64,000 bases of DNA from Paragordius varius (lineage: Eukaryota > Nematomorpha). The stretch is from NCBI GenBank assembly GCA_964247055.1, contig OZ176053.1, positions 10,044,001 to 10,108,000 of the forward strand, read 5' to 3'. Position numbers and translations under genes: made by a program. Of the stretch, positions 37,980-52,900 are shown in pieces (the first letter of the stretch is position 1; each line of letters starts with the position of its first letter). The notes below the pieces were generated by a model. The model ran no database searches. It was not told where the DNA came from and saw only the letters and a program-made list of their open reading frames with translations.

Positions 37980-40080
37980 ACGAAAAAATATAATCATTAA
38001 TGAATGCCCCGACAAAAGCTTTGCCTCTTTTTTGAATTAGGCCCCTCATTCGGGCCCACCCCGTGCGTTTTTTTTGAAAAAGAAGTCCAAAAAATAGTGT
38101 CTTCGAGACAATTTTTACGAGTTGACCATTCGATTTCAAATTTAATTTTTTTTACTTTTTTTCGATTGCGCCGAACATAGTTGGCTCGCGTTTTTAATTT
38201 AGCCTTCTGCTAACCCGCTTCCCCCGTAAATAATTTTTTGAATCTATTTTTTGCCCAAGGTATGAGACCGTAAATATTCAATGAGGATTTTAGGTATTCC
38301 CTGTTAAAAGGCAAAAATTTTAGTCGGGTGTTTTTTATATATTGGCTGCTGAGTAAGGAGATACCCGCTAAAAACTGCCCCGTCATATCGAAATAGCGTG
38401 CCTTTGGGGCTAAATTTCAGAAAACCTATCAGAAGTTCAATAGGTGCTTAAAATATTACCCATAACAAGGCAAAAATTTAAGTCATGCGATTTTTTAAAA
38501 TTTGCCGTTAGTTAGGGCCTACATCCTGAAAAATGGGCCATCATAGAATGATTTTTCAGTTTTGAGGCGATTCCAAAAACAAATGGGAGCATATGGAATC
38601 AATTATGATTCCAGGTCTCCGTTGAAAGGCAAAATAATCAAGCGCTCGCATTCTTTTGTATCAGCTTCTGGAGGGAGTTACCCGCCTAAAACTGCCCCAC
38701 TATATCGAAATTGCGTTGTTTAGGAGTTATTCTTCAGAAAATTTATCAGGCCATATAAGTTAAATAAGGGTTATGAATATTACCCTTAAAAAGGCAAAAA
38801 TTTAAGTTCTTTTTAAATTAGCCTTTAATTAGGCCCTTTACGCCCTAAAAAAGGCGCTATCATTGAACTACCAAAAACTACTAAGAAAATATGGAATGAA
38901 TGATGATTCCTGGTATTCCCCTTAAAAGGCAATAATTTTTATCGAACGCCTTTTTTATATAGGCCTCTGTGTAGGGGGATACCCGCCTACAACTGCTCCA
39001 CCATATTAAAATTAGGAGTTAATTTTCAGAAATCAGGCCAAATAAGTTATATAAGGGCCTGAAAAAAAAGGCAAAAATTTAAGTCGAACGAATTTTTTTA
39101 ATTAGCGGTTAAATAGACCCTTGCCCTGAAAAAATGCGCCACCATAGAATAACTTTTTGGGTCTGAGGCATTATTTCGAAAATTTCACGATATGAAATCA
39201 ATCCTAATTCCAGGTATTACCCGAATTAAGGCAAAAATTTTAATCGAGCCTTTTTTAGCTTGCCCCTGGTTAGGGAGTTACCTACGTAAAACTGCGTCAC
39301 CATAAGGATACAGCCTGCCTTTGGAGCCAAATTTCAGAAAACCTATGAGACTGTGTGAGTTCAATAAGGCCTAAATTATTTATTACTCCTTAAAAAACAA
39401 ATTTTAGTATAGGGGGTTATTTTAATGACGCTAAGTAAGGTTTTACGCCCTGTATAATGGGCCGCCATAGAACATTTTTTAGTTTTGAAGGAATATTTCC
39501 ATGATCTTATAGAATAAGGAATCCATGATAATTCCAGATATTCCCCATATAAAGGCAAAAATTTTGCCAAGCGCTTTTTTATACCTGCGCCTGGGTAAGG
39601 AGCTACCCGCTAGAAACTGCGCCACTATATAGAAATTGTGTTGTGTTTGAGCCAATTTAAGGGAAAATTTATGATGCCATATAAGCTGATTAAAACTTGA
39701 ATATTACCCGTAACTAGGTAAAAAATAATTCAGGCGTTTTTTTATTAGCCGTTAATTTGGGGCCTTTATGCCCAAAAAATACGCTATCATATAACGATTT
39801 AATGTTGAGGTATTTTTTCGAATAACCCATGAGACGCTGGTATTAAAGTGATTCCATATTTGCCCTATAAAGGCAAGAATTTAACTCGGCGCTTTTTCCA
39901 TATATGTCTATGGGTAGGGATCTACCGGTTTAAAACTGAGACGCATATAAAAATGGAGTGGTTTTGGAGCTAATTCTCAAAATTGAAGAAGCCATACGAG
40001 TTCAATAATGGCCCATAAAAATAAAAATTATAGTATAGCGGTTTTTTCTGTTAGCCATCAATTTGGGGCTTTACACTAGT
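37980..40080. repeat. Diverged satellite, monomer about 160 bp in about 320 bp pairs
   Basis: The phrase AAGGCAAAAATTT or a variant recurs near 38309, 38469, 38628, 38793, 38928, 39067, 39228, 39552, 39716 and 39871, a spacing of about 135-165 bases. Two monomer types alternate: one has TACCCGCCTAAAACTGC after the anchor, the other TTAGCCGTTAATTAGG. Both then carry a CGCCACCATA-like block. This gives a two-monomer higher-order unit of about 300-325 bp, repeated some six times and strongly diverged. Confidence 0.82.
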
Positions 40081-42280
40081 AAACATTATTATGAATGCAC
40101 AGTTTTGAAATTCTTTAAAGCAAGTTTATTCAAAAATTCACAAGCTCTGATGTAAACTATCCCTAAATGTAAGTGTCCACAATGAAAAGGTACTAAGTAA
40201 TCTCAAAAAAACAATATACCTTCAAAAAATATTTTCTCCCCATCTCGAAATAAAATTAATAATAATATATGCTCTCTCTATTTTAATTTAACAGAGAAAT
40301 ATTATTTTATTATATGCTTCAACCTTTATAATAACCAAATTAAATGAATATAAATTAGTAACATAGATATTCAAAGATATATATTGACAATATTACGTCC
40401 ACAACATATAGGTATAGATATTAAAAACTATAAATACAATGATTTAAAAAATTATAAAAAGAACATGTGACAATGATATTGTAACTCAGGTTCATTGCAT
40501 TACGTATAAATCTTTCGCCTTTTACTAAAGATTTCCGTGCATAGAACCAGTTATGAGTCATAAATCCATTTTTGGTAAATTTTTCTATCCTCTTTGAGGA
40601 TCTATTCCTTCATTATATAAAAAATTAATGTTACATGTAGTGTTTACGCATCCATGACGCCCAACATCAGGAAATCGACAATATTTTTATTTAATTAAGA
40701 AGATTAATTTACTTAATAATGTAAACATAAAAAACAAGGTTTAATCACAACTTAAAAATATCTGAGATCATAATAAATTAATTAGGAGTATAGATCGCGT
40801 ATAAAGGGAAAAAAATTTGCCCTCCTCCAAGAATTCCTGCCTCGTAAATATTTATAAATTGCTTGACTTTGATTAGTGGTTTTGAATAGAAAATATTGAT
40901 TATTCAATTAGGAAAGATCTATCCTTATTATGGAAACGAGAGTTTCGATTTTTGATATTTTTAAAAATCTTTTTTTATCGGGTAGGTGGGACACAGGATA
41001 ATAAAAAAATGGTTAACCTATGATTGACACATAAATAAAATGATATCCATTATCAAAAATAGGGTTTAAGGCCAATATTTAACTTTTTTTACAGGAATGC
41101 CGAATTAAAATAATAATGATATAAATATCTTATTAGATAATTTGATAATTAGTGTTGTTGGTGTAGAAGGGGGTTCCGAATTGACGACATGACTAAGCCG
41201 TCTTCACGATTGAGTCTAGGATTAGACCTTTTGATCTGATAGACTCACGTATCCGGCGCTTATCGTATTGATCTATGTTAGTGATTACTTTACGGGTTAT
41301 AATGTGATGGTGTGGATTATATGCTCTGCTAATTCGAAGAGGTTTTTGGAATATATTGGTCATGTTCATATCGGGTTAAGATTGAGCGTCCAGACTCTCC
41401 TATGTAGTTATTACAGAAAGAGGTAATTTTATAGCCATATGTGACGCTTTCTTTTGGAGTTTTGTCTTTACAGCTGTGAAAGATCTATTTATTGAAAGGC
41501 TTTTATATAGCTTTAACGTTATATTTGTTGGTTGTGAAATCCTTGATGTATTGTATAACGACAAAAGAGATTAAATTCTTATTTTCAATTGGTGTATGGT
41601 TCTTTAATTTATTAAAAAGGTTATTGAATAACCGTTTTCTTTATATTGTATTTATTTCAGAGCATTTTTAATTAATTTTTATCTAATTTTTCATCTGATG
41701 AAGTTGATACTACTATAAATGAAATATAATAAATAAATATTATTCTCGCTTTTGAGAAATGAAATTGATAATTGTTTATAAGGGTATATAGAATAAATTA
41801 AAATATATTTTATATTATTTACAACTAAATATAACCCGCAAATTCTGATCCTTTTAAGATTAAAATCTGTTTTTCGATCCTTTAATATTTCTCTTATAAT
41901 AAAAAATAAATTTATTCAAAAAGCAGGCTTAAAACGATTGCTATTCAGAACTGTAAAAATTATTTGTAATATAGCTATGTCAAATATATACATAGTTGAT
42001 AAAAACAAAAAAACTTTTTGCCCCTTCTTACCAAATTTGGCTATAAACTAATATATCTTTTTTGGGAACTTTAAAAAATAGTTAAAAAAGATATACCATG
42101 TACAATTCCAATACACCCTTGAACAATTCATATTCACCCTCGAACAATTCAAATTTTCCCTTGAACGATTCATAGAAAATTAATTATGCGTTTTCGGGCG
42201 TATATAACTCTTTATTAATATGTATGGCTTAGTTTATTATTTTCAGTATGATTTAAAAAAGATTACCAACTTTTCATTAA

Positions 42281-42862
42281 CACTTCGATTCAATTTGGGG
42301 TATCTAAATACCCCAGACTAAATTTGATTCTTTATTTTTAAAAAACTACCGAAGGAAACGGTCCCAATTTGAATTTATGCTTCTATCCTAATAAAAATTA
42401 TATGATTATACCAAAATATCTAAATAAAATTTTGTTTTGAAAAAAAAGTTCCATGTCAAACTACTTCGCCGCCATTTTTATTTTACAAAATTTTTGCAAA
42501 ATATCGTCTTTTATTGATTTAAAGGGTAAAATTAAAGCTTATTTTTATTTAAATTACATCTAACATTGATAGAAACAGAAAAAGCGGTTTATTTTTTATT
42601 ATTTTTATAATTTTACCATTGCACACATGTCACGTGGACAGAAATTTTACTTTTCGGTTTTAGCTTAAAATAAGTAATATCAAGTATTTTTGAATAAAAT
42701 TTTTTATATATTTCGGTTTTTTAATGTTATATTAGTGTAAAATTTTGCCATGGTTTCGATTACTTTCATATTTTTAAAAGAATTCAGTTTTAAACAGGCC
42801 TGGGGTATTTAACTACCCCAATTTGAATCGAAGGACTAAAATGAATGTGTTGTATCCAAGTG
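42281..42862 (-). mobile_element. TTAA-flanked MITE, copy 4 (reverse orientation)
   Basis: A 582 bp copy read in reverse: it starts CACTTCGATTC and ends GGATCCAAGTG-like (TATCCAAGTG), with intact TTAA on both sides. Both terminal GGGGTA...TACCCC hairpins are present. Confidence 0.85.
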
Positions 42863-43124
42863 TTAAACATTGCCAGATAAGCATTATTAATCGTAAAATG
42901 TTGGCAAAGAAAATTATTTTTAGGTACACAGCTATATTAGGGGTGATGGACTTTATATTGAACTTACTTTAATATTATAGCAGGTGTAATGTTAAATAAG
43001 TGTATAAAATGTAGCGTAGTGGGAAATTGATTTTTAAATTGTTTTGTTAATATGATATGAAATAGGATATTTTAAATATTATAGGTAATCGATCAAAACA
43101 AACAAGTGATTAGTTTATACTAAA

Positions 43125-43670
43125 ACTGGCGTCAAAATAGTTTTATATGAAACTTTTTTTCAAATCTAATTTTATTTAGATAAATTGGCCTTATAATACA
43201 ATTTTTCATTATGATAGAAGCATTAAATTTAAATTGGAACCTTTTCTTTCAGTAGTTTTAAAAAAATATTAACTTAAACATAGTTTGGGGTTAGAGACCC
43301 CAATTTGAATCGAAGGAAATTCATAAAACCCTAATATCAATTATTTTATGGATATATATGAATGCAAAAATTTAGGTAACATGATACCAATGCATTAGCT
43401 AAATTAATAATAATGAGAAATATATCACTACTGCTGTTTATATTCATGTTTTAATTTTAAAAATAATGACTCATCTGTGCGATATTTTGCAAAAATATTG
43501 GAAAACGTCCAAGTAGTAGTTTGATCCGATTTTTCAAAACTATATTTAAGATAAATATTTTGCGTTATTTATATTTTTAACAGCAAACCTAATGGGAAAC
43601 CGTCCCTAGTAGTTGAATATTATCATTATGGTCTAGGATTAATTCCCTTAAAGGAATCGAAGTAAAATGG
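43125..43670. mobile_element. Two decayed fragments of the TTAA-MITE family
   Basis: Positions of about 43125-43317 match the 3' half of the MITE, ending CCCCAATTTGAATCGAAGG. Positions of about 43480-43670 match the same region more distantly, ending GGAATCGAAGT. Neither has a recognisable 5' end. Confidence 0.5.
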
Positions 43671-43979
43671 AATCTAAAATATGTGAAAATATATTTTCAA
43701 TCATTACAATATATTTTTTTATTGATGTTAAGCTGTTCATTTTAGATAGTTGGTGTTACTTAATAGAGTGGAGCTTGTAAAACTCTAATAGAAACCTTTT
43801 TTTTATAATATTAGTAATTTTTTTTATAAAATTTTACAAGCCATTATTAAGACATATAACAAAGTCCGAGGATATTAAGTTATTAGGGATATTAAAAGAA
43901 TATTTAATATTTTTAAGAAATAAAAATAACATCCCAGATATTGTAGTTGCTTACAAACATGTGTTGACAATGCAACCAT

Positions 43980-46900
43980 ATGTCTCGTCTCGTTGATTAT
44001 TTTGTGGTATTGGCTTATGATTTTGAACGTAAAGGTAGCTTCAAATTATATAATTAGATCATGGTAAAATAATTCAAAAGTTTCCACTTTCAGATTGGGC
44101 AGATTCTAAATTTATTGAAGGGATAGAACTGGTAAATATATAATAAATTTAATTATAAATAAGATTAAATATCAATGTTAGTATATATTGTTGCAATTTA
44201 TATATTTTTTAACAACGTAATTTATTACATTTAAATGGCTTTATATATTTATTTACAATCTAAATATTTCCTAAAAGTCAATTTTTTTGAGATACATATG
44301 AGAATTATTTACACATCAATTTTTTAGTGGTGTCATTTTAAATTACTTTAATTGCACACTTTTTTATAGATAAGCACTGATTAACCTTCTTCCTTTTCTT
44401 TTTTATTGTCCATAAACTTCAATTAATAAATAAATATATGATTTTTTATAATATAATAAATAATGTGGTGTAAGCTCCATTTCATTTGTTCAATTCCAAA
44501 TAGTCTTACAACATACAAGTTTTTTTTTAAATTTATTTTTTTTTAAATATTGGTTAAAGTCGAGCCAAACGGAATATTTTGAATAAGATAGTTTTTTTGA
44601 AATCATGGATGTAAGAATTTAAAATACATATATATATATATATATATATATATTACATTTGTAAAATTTATAAATTAACTTATTTTTTAAGTTAATATAA
44701 ATAGATAACTCATGCCTTTATATTACAAATATATATAAATATATATTCAAACACTTCATTACCTTTTCACTTTTTTGTTCCAGTATACCTTATGGGATAA
44801 TTATATATCCCAGAGCTCAAGTTTTGTAAATAAACTACAGTTTAATAAAAGATATATTAGTTAAAATTTAATTATTGAAATAGTCCTGTATTAGATAAAA
44901 GGATATATTATTACAGTTTTGTAACCTCCGAAGCAGATGTTAAACACGAGCCCGCGGGCCGCATTCGGCCCTCCAAAATATTTTTGCAGCCCGCAAAAAA
45001 TTTCAAATACAAAATTTACAAAATTTAGTAAAATTGAATTGCTTAAACAAATTTTTAAAATAAATCTTTCCGAATTTTGACAATGAATAGATTTTTTTTT
45101 AAATTAAATAGTAGTTTATTTTTAGAGTCTTATGTTTGAAATGTAAAAAAATATTTGTTTATTCCCATATATTGAGCGTAGGCCGCCCGCGAACCCATTT
45201 GTGTAGGCCAACTTGCTGTAAACTCTAAAATTGAGACAAGTCCTAAACACGATTGATATAAACAGCTAATTTTAAATTCAAAATATAATACTCTTTTGAA
45301 ATAAAACCTGTATTACTTAACTTGATCTTTACAATTTCTAATCATACTATTGAATCAGCAATTTAAAAAAAAGTCGGTGAAAAAGTTTCAAAGAAGGTTT
45401 TTATATTTTTAAATAATTTTCAATGAAGCAGCGCCTGCTTAAGGAAGCATTTCGGACTTATACTTATATACTTTTTAATATAATTAATTTCAAATCGCTC
45501 GGCATACAGAATTACCCCAAAAGGTCATGGAGTGTTAATATCAGTATTATATATCTATTAAATTTTTTCATTTTTTATAATTCGCTTCACTTTAAAAATC
45601 TATCTCAGCGTTAAATCCCAATACCATTACTATGTCTATAAATTGTCCTTTAAATTAGGGCCTTAACCAGGCCATTTCCGATTTTATATTAATTATATTA
45701 TGAGAAACAAAGTTTCATGTTATATTATTTTTTTTAGTTTTGCCAACCAAAGGGCTGGAATCTTACCAAAATCTCAAGAAATTCCGATGAAAATGTATTG
45801 ACTCCTACTACTAGCAACATAATAAAATTTAATGATATTAATGATCAATCCCCTCAAAATCATACACATGTTAAAGATGAACCCACCTTTTTTGTATCTG
45901 TTCTCACAGACATTAATGGAGATCGCCATTATTGTGCATGTTTAACGTTTAGGGAAACGTATTATGAATTGTTATCAACTAAAGATGGTTGGTTTTTTTA
46001 TTTATTAGCATAAACTAGTGATAAGAATTCCTGTTGTTAAAATGATCAATTCTTGTTTGAATCAGTATAATTAATAAGGACTTATATTATAATTTGCATT
46101 TTTTGATATGTGGACAAAATATCTGTTTAGTGTAGATTTTCCCTATAAGGACCTCTAAATGCGGTTTTAACCTAAACTGCGTCCATAATCTAAAAAGCTT
46201 GTGCTTATCATCACACACTTTTATTTAACCTAGGATAGGGGTCATTCATGTATTATTCTGACAATTGGGATCTTTACATATATTAAATGTTTTTTAATTT
46301 AAAATTTTAAACTATATACAGATGCCAAAACATGTGAGGATGTGTATGGGAAAGATAAACCTTTTCAACCATTACCCCAACAAAATTCTCATGATTTCGA
46401 ATATTTTGATTTGCAGACCAATAATTTTTTCAATGTCAAAAATCGGATTGATAAAAGGGTTTCTACACCTAATGGCTCATTTAATGTTACTGAAAATAAA
46501 AATTATATTAAAGATGAACTCAATAGATCATATATGAATATAGGCAATTGTTTTTCCAATCCTTTAATTGGAAAAGAAGGATTATCATCGTATAATGAGG
46601 CCTATGATAGAACTTCTCTTTACCAAAAGTTAATTTCTTTATTATATAAATACCAATCTTGATTTTATTAACATTTAACCTCATATATTTAGCCATGACG
46701 GTTGTTCCACTTTAACCCCAAATCATTTTACATCATCATTAAGTTCGTATGGTTTGAATGGTAATAATCAAAACCCATCATACTTAGCACCCAAATGTTT
46801 AGTTATAATCTCGCGACATCCATTTTTTGACCTATTTAGGGTAGGATATTTATTTAATATTTGTAATTGTTAAAAATTCACCCCTTTTAAATTATATTTA

Positions 46901-49900
46901 ATTGAAACAAATAACAATTCATTAAATTATCTAAAAAATTGATCTTATTAATTTTTATATAGAAGTTCCTTGGGAAAATTTACACGACTTATTTGGATCA
47001 TCAAAATTCACCGCCCGATAATATGGTTCTAGAATCTTTGATTGCAAACCTTTTATCTATTAATGTGTCTCTGCCGTTATTTCAATGTATTTTTTTATTA
47101 CATATAATTTAAAATATTTTTTATGCTGTTATTTTTTTTTGTTTCTATCAATATATATATATATATATATATATGTTCAGATTTTTTTAATTTATTTTTT
47201 TACTAGGCTGGAAACTTTTAGTAGTTAGAGGATAATATTAATAGCAAATTATATCACTTGTTTAATTATCAATTGAAAATGATTTATTTTTTATCAGAGT
47301 GTTACTTAATTAATCCTTGGCATAAATACAAATATACTTGAAAATGTTTTGACAATAAATATTTAATATTACACTTTATGAACCATAAAGTTTCAGCCGA
47401 ACAACTATACAAACCATTTAACGAATCCAATATTACTTCTATACCCCCAAATGTACCTATTAGTTTGGATGAGAAAAGCTTGAAATCTAATCTTAACAAT
47501 TTATTACATCATAAAAAGGATTATTTACAAGTTTTATCCAATCAATTTCCTATTACAGATAGTTGTGTTGCAACATTTTTTAGCCAACTTGGTATTATTA
47601 ATTTTTTTTATTCAAAAACATGTAGTCATATTTTATACGTGTTTATAAATACGCATTTTATCATTTAGGTGTTAAAATTACGATAATAAATGATTAACTC
47701 TATCTTCATAAAAAATATGTATAATGCGTTATGTCTCTAATTTTTTTTTGATACATACACTATTTAGGTATTCATAATTCACTTACATTGGTGATGGCCT
47801 GTTTAATGGACCACAAAATATTGTTTCATAGCAAAAGTTATCAACGGTTGACTGATAGCTGTCATGCTTTAACTAGCCTATTATTTCCCCTAAAATACTT
47901 GTATGTTAACATTTTTACTGTAAATAATTAATAGAAATTTTATTACCATGTTTTTTTACTTAGCTTGATTGTGTCGCCAAAAAGCTTATATTTAATAATA
48001 TTTACAATAATGTTTAAATACAAATATAAACATTTAATGGCATTTTTGAAACTAATTTCATCCATACATATTTTAATGTTTTATTTACAAATAATGGCAT
48101 TTTACAAAATTATATTCTAATGTAATGAAATAGAAATGTTTATATACCAATACTCCCTTTCACCTTACTGGAAATACTCTATGCGCCTACACCGTTTATC
48201 ATTGGTTTACATGCCGATATATTGGAAGAAAACAATGAAATGGTTGTTATAATCTTTTGTAATTTTTTTAATCATTTTGTAAACCTTTTTTGTTTTTGAT
48301 AGAATGATATTATAACTTGTGATTTGGATATTGGATTGGTTACAATACCTCCAGAAATAAATATTCCAATTATCCCCGCACCCATATATCAAACAATAAG
48401 AACTGCCTTGGAAAAAGTATATTTCTGCGAATTATCTTGAAGTTTATAATTTTTGTGTGATTAATTTTTTTGATACTTTTTTGTGCTAATTATATTACTT
48501 ACTTTTATAATTGAAAAATTAATTTAATGATATATTAAAAGGAAATAAAATTTAACATTTACCATATAAATATGATAAAATCGATTTAGTATAAAATTTC
48601 TTATATTTAACATCATAAAAAATCCCTAGTTTATAATCATATGAAAATAGTTGCATGTTAAAACAGTAATAGCTTTTTTCACAAAAAAGCTTGCATTATT
48701 CCGATTAATAATAGTAGTATTTAATTAACAATATGGTCTCAAGTTTTTACCAAAGATATTTGACTTTATTTGCTTTTTTATTTTATAACCTTTCGATAGA
48801 TTATTAACCCAGAATTGGAATATGCCGACAATGCTTTTCAATCTCTATCATGTAGTCTTACTCCTCCAAATTTATTGGTATGTATAATTAATTTCACATT
48901 TCATGTGCATAAAAAATTTATTTTCATACATATAGGACAAAGAAATTAGATCGATATTTTTACACATGTATGCCCGTTTATTCAAAGGCTACCACTCTTG
49001 TTTAGTGTTGAGTCGAATTATACCAAAGCCATATATCACATTTGATAAGGTTATATCAATATGTTTGCGAAATTTGAAATACAACTCTTTAAATATATAT
49101 GTTTTTTAATCGATATTTAATTTGCCTTTGTTAGTTCGATATATAATTTATATTATTTAGATATATATATATATATATATATATATACACTAATACAAAA
49201 TCCTATTTATCTAAGTTAACATTCATTAATGATATTTAGTGTCAAATTTAGCTTTGGTAATTTTAACGGTTTATAAATAAAGTCCAAGTCGTCTAAACCA
49301 TCTAATTAATTTATCATTTAATCTGAATAAACTTTTCAGCTTATTTTTCAATATATTAATTTGTTTGTTTATAGAACAAATTTTTGAAATATCACGGGTT
49401 GGTTGGGAACACTTTTATGAACAGATTGTTTGAAAGTATGGCCTTTCAAACTTTCGTTAATGAACGAGGAAATCCATACCGATCTTATGATATTTTTGAC
49501 CAAGTTTAACCTTATAAATTTATCTGTAGATTTATCATCATCATCATCAAACTCAAAATATAATGTTACATTTTGAAAGCACTCTAGCTCCATATATATT
49601 GAATATGGTAACATTTTTTTCTCAAATTTGTTATAACCTAAACCAGGGGTGTCCAACACAATTGCCGTTGCGGGCCTCATTTTTGATAGAAATTCCGACA
49701 GGCCGCATTAGCGAGATATATAAGCATTAACAAATATTTTATTAGATTTTAAAAATATGTGTGTTAAATAAACTATTTTTTAACGATTTTTTCTGGTTTG
49801 CCGAAATTCGGAAACACTTATATAGAAAGTTTGTTTTAGAAAATCTATTTTACTTGGATTCAATATAAATTTTTATAATATCTCGAGGGCTGCAGAAATA

Positions 49901-52900
49901 AATGGAGTGTTGGCCACCCCGTTCTAAACATATAATCCCATTGAAGACCTTTAAATTTTATAACAGAAATTTGTACCAAAATTAAGGTGTAGTATTTCTT
50001 ATTTTATTTTTGGTTGAATTCTATCATCATTTTTTAAAAAATCCGTTTTAAACTTCTTACCCTTTTTGATGTAATTTTTACCTTTTATCTAAATCCCATA
50101 GTTTGGAATATTTTTATCCAATTTTAAACTGAAAATTTGAAACGGTATTATCATGAAAATATAATATAAGCAGGATAAATTATTATAAACCTATAACATT
50201 AGGAAACCAATCTTCTAAATAGCCTTGTGCTACCAGATCCAATATCAACACGCACAATGCCGAAATCGAACTGTATTCATGGAAGTAAGCAAACACCTTA
50301 CACTCAGCTTGCCAAAGAATGCAATATTTTGGAGCGAAGACCGTTTCCCTATTTGAATCAAACTGTTGTCATAGAGTTCTTGGACATAATATCGAAAAAA
50401 GTATATGTGTTTTATTTTTAAATCATTATAAACAATACCATGATAATGACTATTATTATGAAACATTTAACAAGATTTTCCCCAAAATTATGTTTTTGAG
50501 TTAGCTGTATAGGAAAAAAAATAATTTTCGATTGTTTTTACCGCATCATGATATCCAAAATAACCACAAAATAATCATTTATAGGGAATGACCACTTTAT
50601 TTTTAACGTATTTTAATAAACGAGGATTTTATTTAGAAATCGGAAAGGAGCATGGTAATTAGTATTATTTACTTCATAGGGGCAAAAAGCTCTTTACAAG
50701 TGCGTAAGCGAGGTGTATTCTATATACAATAATGAATATTTATCCTTTTCTAGAACAAATGTGAAAACCCGGTTAGAAATTTAGAGTCCAATTTGATGAT
50801 TGAAAACTCTCTGACTGTTTTAGAATCAACGACTTGCATTAATCTCAAGACTTCGACCACAACAAAATTAAACAAAAGATCCCAAACATTTTGTCAATGT
50901 CTTGAGAATATACTTAGAGGTGATTTGCATGAGGCAAAAAAGGTCAGTTTAGCTCTAAATATCAATTATATGAATAAATTATTGTGTTTTAAAAAGTTGG
51001 CTTTATATAATTTTTTCATGTTATATTTAATATAAGCGCATTATGCACGCCATATTATTCTTAAATATTTTTTTGGTTTTTCCAAAAATTAAAATTTTTT
51101 TTTATACCTTAAGGTTTCCTATAAAAAATTAATTAGCATATGAGGAGATACAATATTTTCAATAGACATTCCCTTCAGCTCTCCGTTTATTGCGGTCTGA
51201 TTTGGAAATGCGAACTCTTTTTTGTGAAAAGTTAACTCAATTTTCTTCTGCCATCACAACTCAACAAGCAGAAAATGGGACAAATATTTGTAACAAAACC
51301 ATTTTAGATAGCACACAATTCGACATGATTGTCCAATTTGTTAATGCTCTTTTGGAGGTACTATGGTTTTTTATTTCATTATAAAACTTTTAATTAGCCG
51401 TCGCATTTAAATATTGGTCTAAAAACAGTAAGGCAGCATAAAATCGCAGATCATTAAAAAATGTTTTTACAGCCATTTAAACAGTTCAAGTATTTGTCAT
51501 TTCTTAAATATTCAAATTTTTAATGTTATATAGATTTAAAAATCTGCTTATTAAAAGTCCACAAATATATAAATATACAGTGCGAAAACATCAACGATGA
51601 TAATGGATTGGCTGCATCAATTCTACCCTTATCCAGCATATTTTGTCAGGTTTAAAATTTTTATTTAACTAAGTTATTAAATCTATTTGTAATAAAGGTA
51701 TTTTAATTAATAGTTAAATAATTTGTCTAATATTATTATGAAAGTTTGTGGAACACACGGAAAATTAAATGTTTGTAAATCTATCTAGAAAGTCTTTTAT
51801 AGCCTGACCTTTTAGTTTCTAATTTTTATAGTATATTTTATCTTATTAAATCAGAAATTGGCTACGGGAGTCATACAATTCATTTATACAGTAATCCAAA
51901 ATCATTTGGTGTGGACTAATATGACGTTTTGGGAAACTTCTTTTTACATTGATGTACAGGTTCAACTTTTACGACATTATCAACAAACAAACCCAGAGTT
52001 AACATCAAAGGCCAATGGACATATATTAAATTTGGCTGCTAATTTGGTATACTTTTTATGTTAATTTTCAATATTTTTTAAAATTTTTCATGCGCAATTA
52101 TTTTTAATGTTATAAAATTACAATTATTCTTTTATAAGTTATGATTAATTGTTAGTCCTTTTTTACCTTATTATGAATCATTAAATTGCAAATATTTTTA
52201 TAGCTCCGTAATTTCAGTGAGTTACCATCTGATTCCGTTAAGGATATGATTGAAACCGAAGAATCTATTATCTACAGTATGGTTATACATTATGTTAATC
52301 AGATCATATATTTGCGTATCCCATTGGAACTCACAGATGAAAGCCCTCTATTATTTTATAAAACAAATAAAAACGAAAAAATATCTGAAATTAACACCAA
52401 TAATTATTTAATGCCAAACCTATCGAGCTGTGGAAAGAGTCTTAGTTATAAAAATAGTACGACAGATTCTAAATCACCTTCTGTCAATCGGCTCTCGATA
52501 AAATCTAGTAGCATTTATTCAAACAATAAACGCGTGTTTGCAAATGCTGTTCATAAACCAAAGATAGCTTTAACTAAAATGGCAAAATCTGTATTGCATT
52601 CTACCACGTTATCTAGACGCCATTTTAGTATAACATCTTCTAAAGCAACTCCCTGTGAACCATTTCACAAGTATTGTAGAATTATTTTGTCTGAATATTT
52701 CGTTTGTTTGCCTTAAATGGTAATTATAAATAATATAATACGAAATATAATATATCGAAAACGTTAACCTATTAAGAACAAAATGAGGATAAAAAGGCTG
52801 GTTTTCCCTATAAACAATAATATTCTTTTTCGTTTTAGACTGTGCCTTTTTAATAATATAATACTTTTATTTTTAAGATAAAGTATATATTTTATATATA

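Larger units (their letters stand above)
36244..43979. other. Repeat-rich intergenic region
   Basis: No supported gene in 7.7 kb. It contains a hAT-like end near 37150-37353, a diverged tandem satellite (about 37980-40080), a full TTAA MITE (42281-42862) and two decayed MITE fragments (about 43125-43317 and 43480-43670). A GC-richer block at about 41153-41580 could be an old element end, but I cannot assign it. ORFs at 37392-38139 and 39376-39570 fall within or beside repeats and are not taken as genes. Confidence 0.6.

Noticed and set aside
37392-38139. Overlapping ORFs on both strands
   Set aside because: They lie in or beside repeats, overlap one another, and show no similarity.
45423-45614. 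Possible SBF exon containing QNYPKRSW
   Set aside because: Superficially like the family's QRFPEKDW, but exons 43980 and 44094 already supply that region (KDWADSKF) and join in phase to 45738.
50215-50300. Apparent frameshift in SBF exon 14
   Set aside because: It disappears when the acceptor at 50202 is used; the exon 50203-50400 then reads through in one frame.
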